A DNA stretch of 33,368 nucleotides from Candidatus Thorarchaeota archaeon MP11T_1 (GTDB lineage: Archaea; Asgardarchaeota; Thorarchaeia; Thorarchaeales; Thorarchaeaceae), in the NCBI GenBank assembly GCA_002825515.1, contig PJET01000112.1:1-33368 (forward strand), written 5' to 3'. How positions within the stretch are numbered: the first letter of the stretch is position 1; every line of letters starts with the position of its first letter. Shown here in pieces: positions 17,829-26,375 of the stretch. The position numbers and the translations under genes are program-made. A model generated the notes under the pieces. The model ran no database searches. It saw only the letters and a program-made list of their open reading frames with translations, and had not been told where the DNA came from.

Positions 17829-19610
17829 ATGAGTGAAAGAAAAAAGGTCGTAATTGACCTCGAAGAGTCAGAAAGGGTTCATCTTGGAAAAAAATCCGAG
17901 TTGAATAATATTGATGCTTCGGGTGTTTTAAGCGTTAATAATGTGTCAGATAGGAGTCGTATCTGGAATGTTAAGGTCCATCTTGGAGAAACCCGTGGTG
18001 CTACTGATCTCAGTGAAGAAAAACTAGTCGCAGGAGAAATAGATGCGGGCGGAAAGTGGGAAGCTAACTATGGTCTTAGTGTAGGATCACCGATACTAAC
18101 TTTCAAAGAAGTGTTTGACACTTGTAGTACCATAGAAACAGACGAACCACACTGGGCTTATGTTAAGAACAAGGAAAACCCTGTAAAGATTACTTTTACT
18201 ATCACCAATGAAACAGATGGCGAAATCGATAATATCATTCTCAACAAGACAATCCCGCCTGAACTCTCCAATATCGAAATTGCGTCTGTAAAGTCAGGTA
18301 CTGCTGAATTTGATGAAGGAACTAAACAAGTTGTCTGGAAAGACTTTGTAGTTTATCCACACGAATCCACTTCACTCGTTCTACGAGCAACGGGAAATGT
18401 CGAGGATGCACAACCCAAGAAAGCTGGAGATGTTGTTATCACTTATAGAGGAGAAGAACAACAAAAATCTAAGCTAAATCCCAACCTCACTGCACTTACT
18501 GAGTTCTTAACGGGAATAGAAACTGCTGAAACTGAACCAAATCAATGGCAATGCACACTTGAATGTTCGAATGAGAGCGACCTAATTGTGAGGCTAGACA
18601 AAGCAGAAGTGTATCTCACTCCTGAGGAGGGTGGTGAGAAGCAAAAGATGATAGAGGAAACTCCTGGAGTTGAATTAGAACCGGACCAAGAATGGACTTC
18701 ATCATTTGAGGTCGAGAGCAAGTCGACTCCTAAATGTACTCAAGACATCATATACACACCTGTTGGAGAAATCAAGAAGAGAGTAATTGGGACAATTAAG
18801 AAAGAGCCTCAAGAGATTCCAGTTTATAGTATTGACTATACAAAGACATTCGATCCATCCTCTGTATCTAGCTTTGACAAGACACCAGTTGAGGTTACAA
18901 TAGAAGTGACAAACAATGGTTCTGCAAAATTGAATGAAGTTACTATCGAGGATAATCTACCAGATGATGTCATGCCTCCAACTAGTGAGCATGTCACTGT
19001 CTGGATTAGAGATGAGGAGTATACTGGACCTTTTGAGTTTGTAATAGACCCTGAAGACCAAGATCCTGAGAGACCTCATAAGATATCATTCAGATTGGAG
19101 GGTCTCAAAGATTCGGTTGGAGAATTGGAGCCTGGTGAAAGCCTCAAGATCAACTATGCCATAATGGCTTGGCGCAGTCGACCTGAGAAGGAATATCCAT
19201 CACCAGTCACCTGCACAGCAAACACAGAACCTGCAGGTATTCCTGCAGTAGCAGCGAGTCCAGATGATGGGCACAAGCTTGGCGTCATCTACAAGAAACG
19301 AGCGATTTCCACAAAGAAAGCAATAAACAAAGGAGCAGGGGCTGGAGAGTACATTGTAGTACTCGTAGTTTCAAATAGTGGAGAGGTGACTGCTGAGAAT
19401 ATTGAGGTTTCCGATTGGATCCCCTCGGGATTTGAGTATGTATCCACCGATCCAGAAGAGGATGCTCCTGAAGTTTCTACTGTTGCCGATGGCTCAAAAA
19501 TGGTTTGGACATGGACTCGAATGAATCCTGGAGACAAGAAAAAACTCAGAGTCACAGTGCAGGGCGAGGGCGAGTACGAACGCCGTGAGCCTGAAGTTAC
19601 CTCAATCTAG
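17829..19610 (+). CDS. Tandem DUF11-like beta-sandwich protein, apparently intracellular
   Basis: This 593-residue acidic protein contains at least three Ig-like DUF11 modules. They lie near residues 105-200, 325-440 and 485-590, each with the pattern of a strand such as VKITFTITNETDGEIDNI, then a PPELSN or PSGFEYV segment, then an ...W...PGE/PGD..L.. closing strand. A less clear module occupies 205-320. DUF11 repeats are usually found in secreted or surface archaeal proteins, but this one has a polar, charged N-terminus and no signal peptide, membrane helix or anchor. The ATG has no Shine-Dalgarno site and is immediately preceded by a four-codon ORF. It may form an intracellular scaffold; that is inference. 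Confidence 0.75.
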   Translation: MSERKKVVIDLEESERVHLGKKSELNNIDASGVLSVNNVSDRSRIWNVKVHLGETRGATDLSEEKLVAGEIDAGGKWEANYGLSVGSPILTFKEVFDTCSTIETDEPHWAYVKNKENPVKITFTITNETDGEIDNIILNKTIPPELSNIEIASVKSGTAEFDEGTKQVVWKDFVVYPHESTSLVLRATGNVEDAQPKKAGDVVITYRGEEQQKSKLNPNLTALTEFLTGIETAETEPNQWQCTLECSNESDLIVRLDKAEVYLTPEEGGEKQKMIEETPGVELEPDQEWTSSFEVESKSTPKCTQDIIYTPVGEIKKRVIGTIKKEPQEIPVYSIDYTKTFDPSSVSSFDKTPVEVTIEVTNNGSAKLNEVTIEDNLPDDVMPPTSEHVTVWIRDEEYTGPFEFVIDPEDQDPERPHKISFRLEGLKDSVGELEPGESLKINYAIMAWRSRPEKEYPSPVTCTANTEPAGIPAVAASPDDGHKLGVIYKKRAISTKKAINKGAGAGEYIVVLVVSNSGEVTAENIEVSDWIPSGFEYVSTDPEEDAPEVSTVADGSKMVWTWTRMNPGDKKKLRVTVQGEGEYERREPEVTSI

Positions 19611-19628
19611 TGTAAAAATGATGCAAAG

Positions 19629-19655
19629 AATGGGTAAGGAGATCCCTTACCCATT
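19629..19655. terminator. 11-bp hairpin between convergent genes
   Basis: A perfect stem, AATGGGTAAGG / CCTTACCCATT, with loop AGATC lies in the 52-base gap between two convergent genes. No T-run follows, so it is not a classical intrinsic terminator, but its place suits a 3'-end barrier or processing site for both transcripts. Confidence 0.55.
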
Positions 19656-19662
19656 CGGACAA

Positions 19663-20010
19663 TTACTTCGTAGATTCGTTTTCAATCTCTTCGAGTGCTT
19701 TCCGAGTTTCTTCTAACTCAGCGTCGATATCTTCGAGTGGGGCATAATCATCGTCACCATTGAAAAGGCTGGTGTCAAGATTATAGAAAACTTTGAACCC
19801 AGAGAGTGTTTTACGCAGCGCATTTGAAATCTCAATAATAGCACTTCCAAGGTCCGCTTCAGTCATGTCCTTATCATTATGTTCGTAGACAAAATCATAC
19901 GCTCCTCTCACAGGTTTGAAGCCAAGATCAAGAAGCCTGCTCATCACTTGAGATGGCGAAGCACCTTCACTATAAAACCAAACAGATACTCGTGTAACAT
20001 ATCGAGCCAT
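19663..20010 (-). CDS. Small alpha/beta protein, function unknown
   Basis: The protein is 115 residues. The core (residues 1-80) starts with the strand RYVTRVSVWFYSEG, then a helix, SPSQVMSRLLDLG, and further strands that look like a ferredoxin-like (ACT-sized) fold. The tail from about 85 is acidic and helical. No known family was recognised. The start is ATG 20010 because GGAGTGAT lies 6 bases upstream; a TTG at 20016 would overlap that site. It is 79 bases downstream of raSEA and could be its last co-transcribed gene, but the gap includes AT-rich sequence, so it may have its own promoter. Confidence 0.7.
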   Translation of the reverse strand: MARYVTRVSVWFYSEGASPSQVMSRLLDLGFKPVRGAYDFVYEHNDKDMTEADLGSAIIEISNALRKTLSGFKVFYNLDTSLFNGDDDYAPLEDIDAELEETRKALEEIENESTK

Positions 20011-20089
20011 TATCAATCACTCCAGATCAATTCAAATCTAAGGACCGCCACTTGATATTCTTTATGACCTTTTTCATAAGACACATATT

Positions 20090-21172
20090 TCATCTATGGA
20101 GAACTAGGGAGAAATCCTCATGTATCAGGGCATGTTTCCACTGATTGATACATCCACAAGTTGGATTCTGTAGCAATGATGGGTCTTGGTTCAGAGAGAA
20201 TTGGCGTATTGCTTCTAATATTCCACTATCACAAATGCCACAATTGTGTGCCCCTCTTTGCTTCCCTCCCCCTACGGGATCGCAGACAATCTTCATCCAT
20301 CGATCCGAAATATTAGTTGCCTCGCGGAGCACTTCTAGAACACTCCATAACCAAGGGGGTCGATAATTACCTCGTGTCCAGAGTTTCTCAACAAGCGTAT
20401 CTCTCTGAACGTTGACTGGATTCAGAGAAACTGTTGTGACTCCTAATGTTCGTGCTTCTTGGATTGTTGATATAGCATCAAGTAGGGCATCACGCTCAGT
20501 AAGGAGAGGGGGTTTAAGTAGAACATAGGCGCGAGTCCCAATATTGAATTTCTTAGCAGTTTTTAGAGCGTTGCTGAACATCTTCAAGTCGAAATTCTTG
20601 TTAATACACACTGTACGAACAAAATCACTTGAACTTTCGAGACCCATCCCAATCTCAATAGTTCTGTCACCGAGTACTTCTCGAATTTCTGACAGAATCA
20701 CTTCATTGAAATATTCCGGTCGAGATTCGAGGACTACTTCACGTATCCGTTCATCTTTAGCTATTAGCATTAGAATCTTAGATCTTGCCTCTGAAGGAAT
20801 CTCTTCATCATCCAAAAAACTACCACTTGTGTATATCTTGACTGATATTGGAGATTTCTTCATGTCAAGCTCTAACATTGCGAACTTGAATTGAGCAACT
20901 ATCTCTTCAGAAGTTGGCTTTTCTTGTGTACCATCCAGGAGATAACTACACATTGTGCAACCTCCTGCATCACTTCGTGCATGTGCACATCCTATAGTTG
21001 ACAAGACGACTGCGAGTGCAATTCCTTGTTCTCTACCCACTCTTGCAGGTGCTGTCCACTTTGCAGATGGTTTTATTGGGTCCCGTTTCTTCCTCTTTCT
21101 GAGCGAACTTCCTCGAGCCTGTAGAGTTGCTTGTTGAACAACTTCATTGATTTTATTGAAAGACTCTTTCAT
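20090..21172 (-). CDS. raSEA: Radical SAM archaeosine synthase subunit RaSEA
   Basis: RaSEA completes archaeosine (G+) at position 15 of tRNA by a radical reaction on the lysine adduct made by ArcS. The 360-residue protein has the family's iron-sulfur cysteines C62, C72 and C75 in IGCAHARSDAGGCTMC, a TIM-barrel core with KIYTSGSFLDD and GMGLESSSDFV, and a Cys-rich tail (HNCGICD, NPTCGC) that probably binds another metal. The N-terminus is basic, consistent with tRNA contact. It starts 9 bases after the arcS stop, with GGAGAGGT as ribosome site. Adjacency to arcS confirms the assignment. Confidence 0.93.
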   Translation of the reverse strand: MKESFNKINEVVQQATLQARGSSLRKRKKRDPIKPSAKWTAPARVGREQGIALAVVLSTIGCAHARSDAGGCTMCSYLLDGTQEKPTSEEIVAQFKFAMLELDMKKSPISVKIYTSGSFLDDEEIPSEARSKILMLIAKDERIREVVLESRPEYFNEVILSEIREVLGDRTIEIGMGLESSSDFVRTVCINKNFDLKMFSNALKTAKKFNIGTRAYVLLKPPLLTERDALLDAISTIQEARTLGVTTVSLNPVNVQRDTLVEKLWTRGNYRPPWLWSVLEVLREATNISDRWMKIVCDPVGGGKQRGAHNCGICDSGILEAIRQFSLNQDPSLLQNPTCGCINQWKHALIHEDFSLVLHR

Positions 21173-21181
21173 ACCTCTCCT

Positions 21182-23104
21182 TCACTCCTTTTTATGACGT
21201 ACAGATACAGCTCTACCTCGAGTCAGCTCACACATCTCACGACCGGACATCTCACTTCTGCCTACTGCAATGACCTCATCAGACTCGTTAATGACAATAA
21301 CTTCATCTCCAGGACGAATGACATAATCAGCCTCTTGAACACCGACAGCGAATATGGATCCACCTTTGACCTTTGGGGCTTCAAGGCGGACCCAGTAGCG
21401 ATTAAGTGGAGCAAGAAGCTCTCCTCCAGCAAGTGTCAGTGAAAGACTCCCACTTTCCGCCACATAGGAACAGACTTGTTCTTCATTTACACTACAAATT
21501 ATCAATTTGTATGGTTTTCCTCTTAGTTTGGCATGTTCCGGCACCAATACGTCACCAGCTCCTGCTCCAAACTGATAATCCGCTGTTGCTGAAACAATCT
21601 CCTCCAATTCCGTTCTGCGTCCTCCAGATATGGATAGAATCTCTCTGAGTTCTGTGAGTGTATCCTGTAATGCACGTAGTGATTCACGACTTGTTGCTCT
21701 ACTCTCATGCGTAGTATAGACTAGACTCTGAGAAATCCTCGATTCAGCGGCACGAACAATGTCCAGGTATCCACCAGATACATGTGCTACGACAACAGAA
21801 GACTCAGGGAATTTATTGAGATGAGTAACAAGAGCATTGGAACCGATCGCGATTTCTTCTGTATCCCATTCACCAGTAACTGGTATATCATACTGACCAG
21901 CAGGATAGATGCGTTCCAGTTCTCGAGGAACAAGGCCAAGTGGTGAGGTAAGTATTACTTGAGCCACTCTGGACTCCATCCCACTCATTGCAGATTCAAT
22001 TACTGCATAGAACTTTCTATGAGACTTTGAGTCAGAATAGGGTTTCTTCGCAGAGCAAGGCAGAAGGAGTATGATGGGTTTGTTATCGGGAGCAGAATAT
22101 CTACTTGCTACATAGTTTCTAAACCTTCTAACCACTGGAGCATTGTAAGATTCAGACCCGATTACAGGCAAAGCATCAGGTCCGGTAGTAGGAGAGAATT
22201 CTTCTATAAATGGATAGAGTTCTCTATTGACCAGTCGTATGAGAGATGCTTGTGCTGGAGAATTATGAGTAGAACTCTCTACAAGCCATCTTAAACGACC
22301 GGACCTCATAGCATCCGTAGACTCAGAGAGAATAGATTTGTAAATTCCGAGGTTGTGTTCTAGAATAATACTCTGCAAGGCTTCGGGATTAGCATTGTCA
22401 ATCTTTTCACAAGCAGGACATGAGCAATAGCGACGTTCTTTTTCAAGCTCTATCTTTTCAGAACCATTTTTCCATAGTCTTAGATTCTTTGATGCTGCTT
22501 CCTCTGCGTGACCAATATCAATGATATCAAACCCGGTATAATAGAGGAGCGGAATAAGCCCTGGTGCAATACGACCAAGAGCAATTGTAATCATGTAGAC
22601 TGGTAGATGACTTCGTAGTTGAATAGCACGGAAGTCATGAGGACCTAGTTGGCCATTGAAAGAAAATACGGCACCATGAGAACTATACTTGTGTACATTA
22701 GTAACTGATTCTTGATTTAACTCAGATGGGATGCGAATTACAGTCATAGATGGATCAATGTCTTTTGTAATTCTTATGAGAGCTTCATGTTGAAAGTCAA
22801 GAATTAGATCAGATGATTTATGACTGATACTGGCGAGTGAAATCAAAGAGGGCATGATAACTACGTCATGTTCTCGGATATTTGACAGAGAAGAATCATT
22901 GAAGTGACTAGAGAAAGGAATTGCTATCAGCATTGGCTTCTCTGATAGATATTCGTCACGACCGAGCGTCCCATATGAAATGATAGTGTCAGTGGATATG
23001 AAGGAGGATGCCAATAGAGGTGTCGTATATGTTGTAGTTCCTAGAATATACTCACCCACACGAGCAGGACCATCATGACCACGACCTACACGAAACTCGG
23101 CCAA
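21182..23104 (-). CDS. arcS: Archaeosine synthase ArcS (TgtA2-type)
   Basis: ArcS acts on preQ0-modified tRNA and adds lysine to the nitrile, the substrate then used by RaSEA. The 640-residue length fits the full archaeal form: an N-terminal TGT-like barrel that has lost transglycosylase function (residues 1-270), a zinc Cys cluster CSCPAC at about 230, the ArcS-specific LPCSAKKPYSDSKSH core at about 350, and a C-terminal PUA domain from about 560 (GDEVIVINESDEVIAVG). The start is TTG at 23104, with GAGGTGA 7 bases upstream. It lies 15 bases after the helicase gene and 9 before raSEA. Confidence 0.95.
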   Translation of the reverse strand: MAEFRVGRGHDGPARVGEYILGTTTYTTPLLASSFISTDTIISYGTLGRDEYLSEKPMLIAIPFSSHFNDSSLSNIREHDVVIMPSLISLASISHKSSDLILDFQHEALIRITKDIDPSMTVIRIPSELNQESVTNVHKYSSHGAVFSFNGQLGPHDFRAIQLRSHLPVYMITIALGRIAPGLIPLLYYTGFDIIDIGHAEEAASKNLRLWKNGSEKIELEKERRYCSCPACEKIDNANPEALQSIILEHNLGIYKSILSESTDAMRSGRLRWLVESSTHNSPAQASLIRLVNRELYPFIEEFSPTTGPDALPVIGSESYNAPVVRRFRNYVASRYSAPDNKPIILLLPCSAKKPYSDSKSHRKFYAVIESAMSGMESRVAQVILTSPLGLVPRELERIYPAGQYDIPVTGEWDTEEIAIGSNALVTHLNKFPESSVVVAHVSGGYLDIVRAAESRISQSLVYTTHESRATSRESLRALQDTLTELREILSISGGRRTELEEIVSATADYQFGAGAGDVLVPEHAKLRGKPYKLIICSVNEEQVCSYVAESGSLSLTLAGGELLAPLNRYWVRLEAPKVKGGSIFAVGVQEADYVIRPGDEVIVINESDEVIAVGRSEMSGREMCELTRGRAVSVRHKKE

Positions 23105-23119
23105 TTACTATTCACCTCA

Positions 23120-25759
23120 TTAGACAAGGGGTTGATATCCCATATATCCCTCGGTGTCAACTGTTGTTTCTACTCTTTCGAGGATTCGGTTGATGCTTTC
23201 CAACGCACCTAGTTTGAATAGAGGACTGTTGTTATTACCGCAGTGGTATGAATACGTGCATAGGGGGCAGCCATCTATTGTATCACAGTCGCACTTCTCA
23301 AGGATCGTCTTGGCTCTTCGGAATGCCTCATCAAGTTTTTTGAACAGGAGTTTGGAGGCACCATTTCCACCAGGACTACCATCATAGACGAAGATAATGC
23401 CTGAGTCACCCATAGAAACACCTCCTATCTCCCGTGTACCGCCACCAGTGAGCATGTCACTAGATTCTATTAATACATGTTCAAGCGCATGAAAGGCACC
23501 GCCATAAAGTTCAGCTGGACCCATTCGAGGACCCTTTGATACACCTAATTCTCCAGAAGTTAGGTCATTGACTGCCTTTACTGGTTCAGGAGCTGTGAAA
23601 GCAAAACCACGAGTTCGATACTTGTAAAGAAGGGGTTTAGCAAGACTAGACTTGTTCAAAACTCGACCAGTCCTCGTTTCCTTCGTCACATAACCATCTA
23701 CCGTCTGTGTCATCTCAAGGGTGCAATATACAGCATTGAGACCAAGAATCTTGCTTCGTTCTACTATGTCAATAATCCTAGGCATCGTCGAGTAGAGTGG
23801 TTTAGTATGCTCACTTCTGTTAGCATGTGGTACGACCGAGGCGCGTCCCAAACCAGGTGTGTACTTGAAATCAACTGATAGGTAGTTCTTCCCACCATGA
23901 AGGTAGATAGCACCTGGGTGAAGTTCTTGGGCAGCCATTGGCATTGACCGTTCACCAAGCCCCTTATTCCCAGTCTTGATCTGAACGGGATCTCCGATAC
24001 CTCTGATACTATATCCACGCCATTCTTTTCTTGCTTGGTCAAAATCAACAATTCGAGCTTTTCCATCATTTTGAACTCGAATCAGACCTTCACTCTCGAG
24101 CTTCTCAATTATTTCTTGGTGTCGCGAAAATTCAGAAGTTGCTAATTTTCCACTCATGGCAGCCGCAATAAGTTGGTAATATCCAACAACCTCATTCTCT
24201 GGTTCCATATATGCTGCGTCTATGTCTGAGAAATATTTCTCAGGCTCATGTCGATAGAAGGAAGATATAGGATCATTCTCTCTGAGAGCTAGTATAGCTA
24301 CACTCTCTTGTCCCTTCCTTCCTGCGCGGCCTACACGTTGAGTCAGTCGTGTTATTGACACAATCATACTGACAACACTATCTAGATCACCAATGTCAAT
24401 CCCGAGCTCAAGGGTTGGAGTGGAAACGATGACAGGGAGGTCTCCAGACCTGAACTTATCTTCAACTTCACTTCTGTACTTCTTTGGTAACCCAGCTCTA
24501 TGAACCATTGATTTGATGCCAGTATCACCGATGAGCATATTCAATACTTCAGCTTCAGAATGTGTGTTGCCAAAAACGAGTGTCTTGAAATCACCCTTTC
24601 GGAGTTGGGCGACAAGGTCAACTATCATACTGTATTTACTTCTCATTCCCGGATAGTACATCATGAAATGTACTGGTCCACGTTTGGCAGTCACAGACTC
24701 AATAAGTCTGACATCAGTGTCAAATAGAATATCTGCAAACTCCTTGGGATTGGAAACTGTGGCTGATGCGCCAATTTTCTGAAATTGACCAGATTCTAAC
24801 GCCAATCTCTTTAGAATATAATAGACATTTGTTCCCATAGACCCTGTATAAAGATGAATCTCATCAAGAACTACAAATTGCACTGTTCGCAGCAGTGGCA
24901 CGAGTCGAGATTCAGCCCAGCCAAGATGATAATGAAGAACATCCGGATTTGTCAGCAGAATATCTGGAGGTGATTCATATATTCTCTGTCGAGTATTCTG
25001 CGAAACGTCACCATCAAAAATTGAAACAGTGAGATTAGAGGCTGCACTCATTCGCTTGATTTTATCATACTGGTCTCTAGCCAAAGCTTTCGTTGGATAG
25101 ACTAACAGAGCTCGAACTCCAGGATTATTGAAAGAGTCTTGAACTGAGAGTAATAGCTTTCTAATTATAGGCAGGATGAAAGCCTCAGTCTTGCCCTGAC
25201 CAGTCGGTGCCGCAATTACTAGGTCCTCACCATCCTCGATAGCATTGAATGAGTCCTCTTGAAATTTGTACAAAGTTGTTATACCTCGATTTTGAAGGTA
25301 TTCCTTCAGCCTCGTTGGTATGTTGAGTGTGGCAGTTTCAATGCCATACTCAGCATCAGAAGCTGGCATGAGCTGATATTTTACGAGATAGTCACGTCCG
25401 CTCATGAGGAGTCTTCTAAGAGGTTCTGAAAGATCAGCAAGGTCTGCTCCGCCCTCACTCACTAATTTTGTGATTGTTTCTTTGGACTGAACTCGTGAGC
25501 TTGAATCTGTAGAACGAAGGCGCCTCCTTGGTGTATCAGCACCTGATCCAAGATACTTCTTTTTTTGTGAATCGGTTATTTCTGGTGCCGTACCTGCCTG
25601 AACTTGAAGTGTATATGCCTCATATGCATCAAAAAGGTCAGTCTTTCTTCCACCAATTGAAACCTCGACATTGCAAGAGGAACATGTCACTGTCCAAATA
25701 TCTCCACCTCTCTGGAAGTCAAGTCGAGATCCACATTTTGAACAGTGTAGGACAGGCAC
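23120..25759 (-). CDS. SF2 helicase with DUF1998/MZB domain (Hrq1/MrfA-like)
   Basis: This is a DEAD/DEAH-type helicase of about 879 residues. The N-terminus is a zinc ribbon (C6, C9, C26, C29). Helicase motifs are Walker A TGQGKT near 186-191, DEIH at 299-302, SAT, and QRVGRAGRKG in motif VI. The C-terminus is the MrfA/YprA DUF1998 module with CDCDTIDGCPLCTYSYHC. Bacterial and yeast relatives repair DNA crosslinks or mitomycin damage. I use the GTG at 25759, just before the zinc ribbon, where GGTGATT lies upstream; the open frame to 25957 would run through the palindromic promoter of the divergent thioredoxin gene. A GTG at 25768 is also possible. It is the first gene of the arcS/raSEA operon. 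Confidence 0.9.
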   Translation of the reverse strand: MPVLHCSKCGSRLDFQRGGDIWTVTCSSCNVEVSIGGRKTDLFDAYEAYTLQVQAGTAPEITDSQKKKYLGSGADTPRRRLRSTDSSSRVQSKETITKLVSEGGADLADLSEPLRRLLMSGRDYLVKYQLMPASDAEYGIETATLNIPTRLKEYLQNRGITTLYKFQEDSFNAIEDGEDLVIAAPTGQGKTEAFILPIIRKLLLSVQDSFNNPGVRALLVYPTKALARDQYDKIKRMSAASNLTVSIFDGDVSQNTRQRIYESPPDILLTNPDVLHYHLGWAESRLVPLLRTVQFVVLDEIHLYTGSMGTNVYYILKRLALESGQFQKIGASATVSNPKEFADILFDTDVRLIESVTAKRGPVHFMMYYPGMRSKYSMIVDLVAQLRKGDFKTLVFGNTHSEAEVLNMLIGDTGIKSMVHRAGLPKKYRSEVEDKFRSGDLPVIVSTPTLELGIDIGDLDSVVSMIVSITRLTQRVGRAGRKGQESVAILALRENDPISSFYRHEPEKYFSDIDAAYMEPENEVVGYYQLIAAAMSGKLATSEFSRHQEIIEKLESEGLIRVQNDGKARIVDFDQARKEWRGYSIRGIGDPVQIKTGNKGLGERSMPMAAQELHPGAIYLHGGKNYLSVDFKYTPGLGRASVVPHANRSEHTKPLYSTMPRIIDIVERSKILGLNAVYCTLEMTQTVDGYVTKETRTGRVLNKSSLAKPLLYKYRTRGFAFTAPEPVKAVNDLTSGELGVSKGPRMGPAELYGGAFHALEHVLIESSDMLTGGGTREIGGVSMGDSGIIFVYDGSPGGNGASKLLFKKLDEAFRRAKTILEKCDCDTIDGCPLCTYSYHCGNNNSPLFKLGALESINRILERVETTVDTEGYMGYQPLV

Positions 25760-25858
25760 AATAATCACCGAAGTCTCTAGAAATCTCTTCCATTGACTGC
25801 CGCTTATCAAACTTTGGCCCTGGCGAGTACTAAAGGACAAAAAGGTGATAACGCAATC

Positions 25859-25893
25859 CTTATAACCGATTGTGCAACCAATTTGCACAACCG
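25859..25893 (+). promoter_or_regulatory. Thioredoxin promoter: TATA box with a long palindrome
   Basis: CTTATAAC at 25859-25866 is a good archaeal TATA box. Directly downstream, TTGTGCAA and TTGCACAA form an inverted repeat separated by 5 bases; with flanking bases, 10 of 11 positions per arm match across 25867-25893. The palindrome would cover the transcription start, a classic position for a repressor. Coding starts about 30 bases later. Confidence 0.65.
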
Positions 25894-25923
25894 ACTCGTG
25901 CCGGAGACGGGAGCGTAGACATA

Positions 25924-26286
25924 ATGGTTGAAGACATAAATTCCGATGATTTGCCAAAGATTATCGAGGGTCATAAGGTAGTGTTTGTTGATGCTTGGGC
26001 AACCTGGTGTGGTCCATGCCGTACACTTAGTCCAATTCTCGAAGAGGTCCAAGAGAAATTCAAAGAGAGAGGCCTCAAGGTTGTAAAAATCGATGTGGAC
26101 CAAAATCGTGAGTTCTCGATGGAGAACCAAATTACAGGCGTTCCAAGTGTACTAGTGTATTCTGAAGGTAAGAGAGTAATCTTTGATGATGGCTCTGGAC
26201 GAAAGATGGACAAACTGGTTGGTGTAATGCCACCGGAAATCTACGAACAGATTGCTGATAATCTTCTTGCACAAGAGGCTGCATAA
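25924..26286 (+). CDS. Thioredoxin with WCGPC active site
   Basis: This 120-residue thioredoxin-fold protein has the classical active site C29-G-P-C32 in AWATWCGPC and the cis-proline P74 in GVPSVLV. The tail, KMDKLVGVMPPEIYEQI, is like the usual VGALP helix region but has an inserted DDGSGRK turn. It should act as a small dithiol reductase in the cytoplasm. I start at the ATG 25924; a TTG-led frame at 25870 would lie inside the palindrome and upstream of the expected transcript start. The helicase gene is divergent. A paralogue lies 1.5 kb downstream. Confidence 0.93.
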   Translation: MVEDINSDDLPKIIEGHKVVFVDAWATWCGPCRTLSPILEEVQEKFKERGLKVVKIDVDQNREFSMENQITGVPSVLVYSEGKRVIFDDGSGRKMDKLVGVMPPEIYEQIADNLLAQEAA

Positions 26287-26304
26287 ACATACTTTGCAAT
26301 TCTT

Positions 26305-26322
26305 TAGGGGATTTTTCCCCTA
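26305..26322 (+). terminator. Hairpin terminator after the thioredoxin gene
   Basis: TAGGGGA-TTTT-TCCCCTA forms a 7-bp stem and 4-base loop about 20 bases after the thioredoxin stop, in the gap before a convergent gene. There is no long T-run after it. A terminator or RNA-end hairpin is the simplest reading. Confidence 0.55.
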
Positions 26323-26375
26323 CATCTCATCTTCTCAGTAAACCACAGGTTGAATGAGAAGTCTAAAACACGATT

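Noticed and set aside
25760..25957. 66-residue N-terminal extension of the helicase
   Set aside because: It would run through the thioredoxin palindrome and TATA box, and the zinc ribbon begins right after the GTG at 25759.
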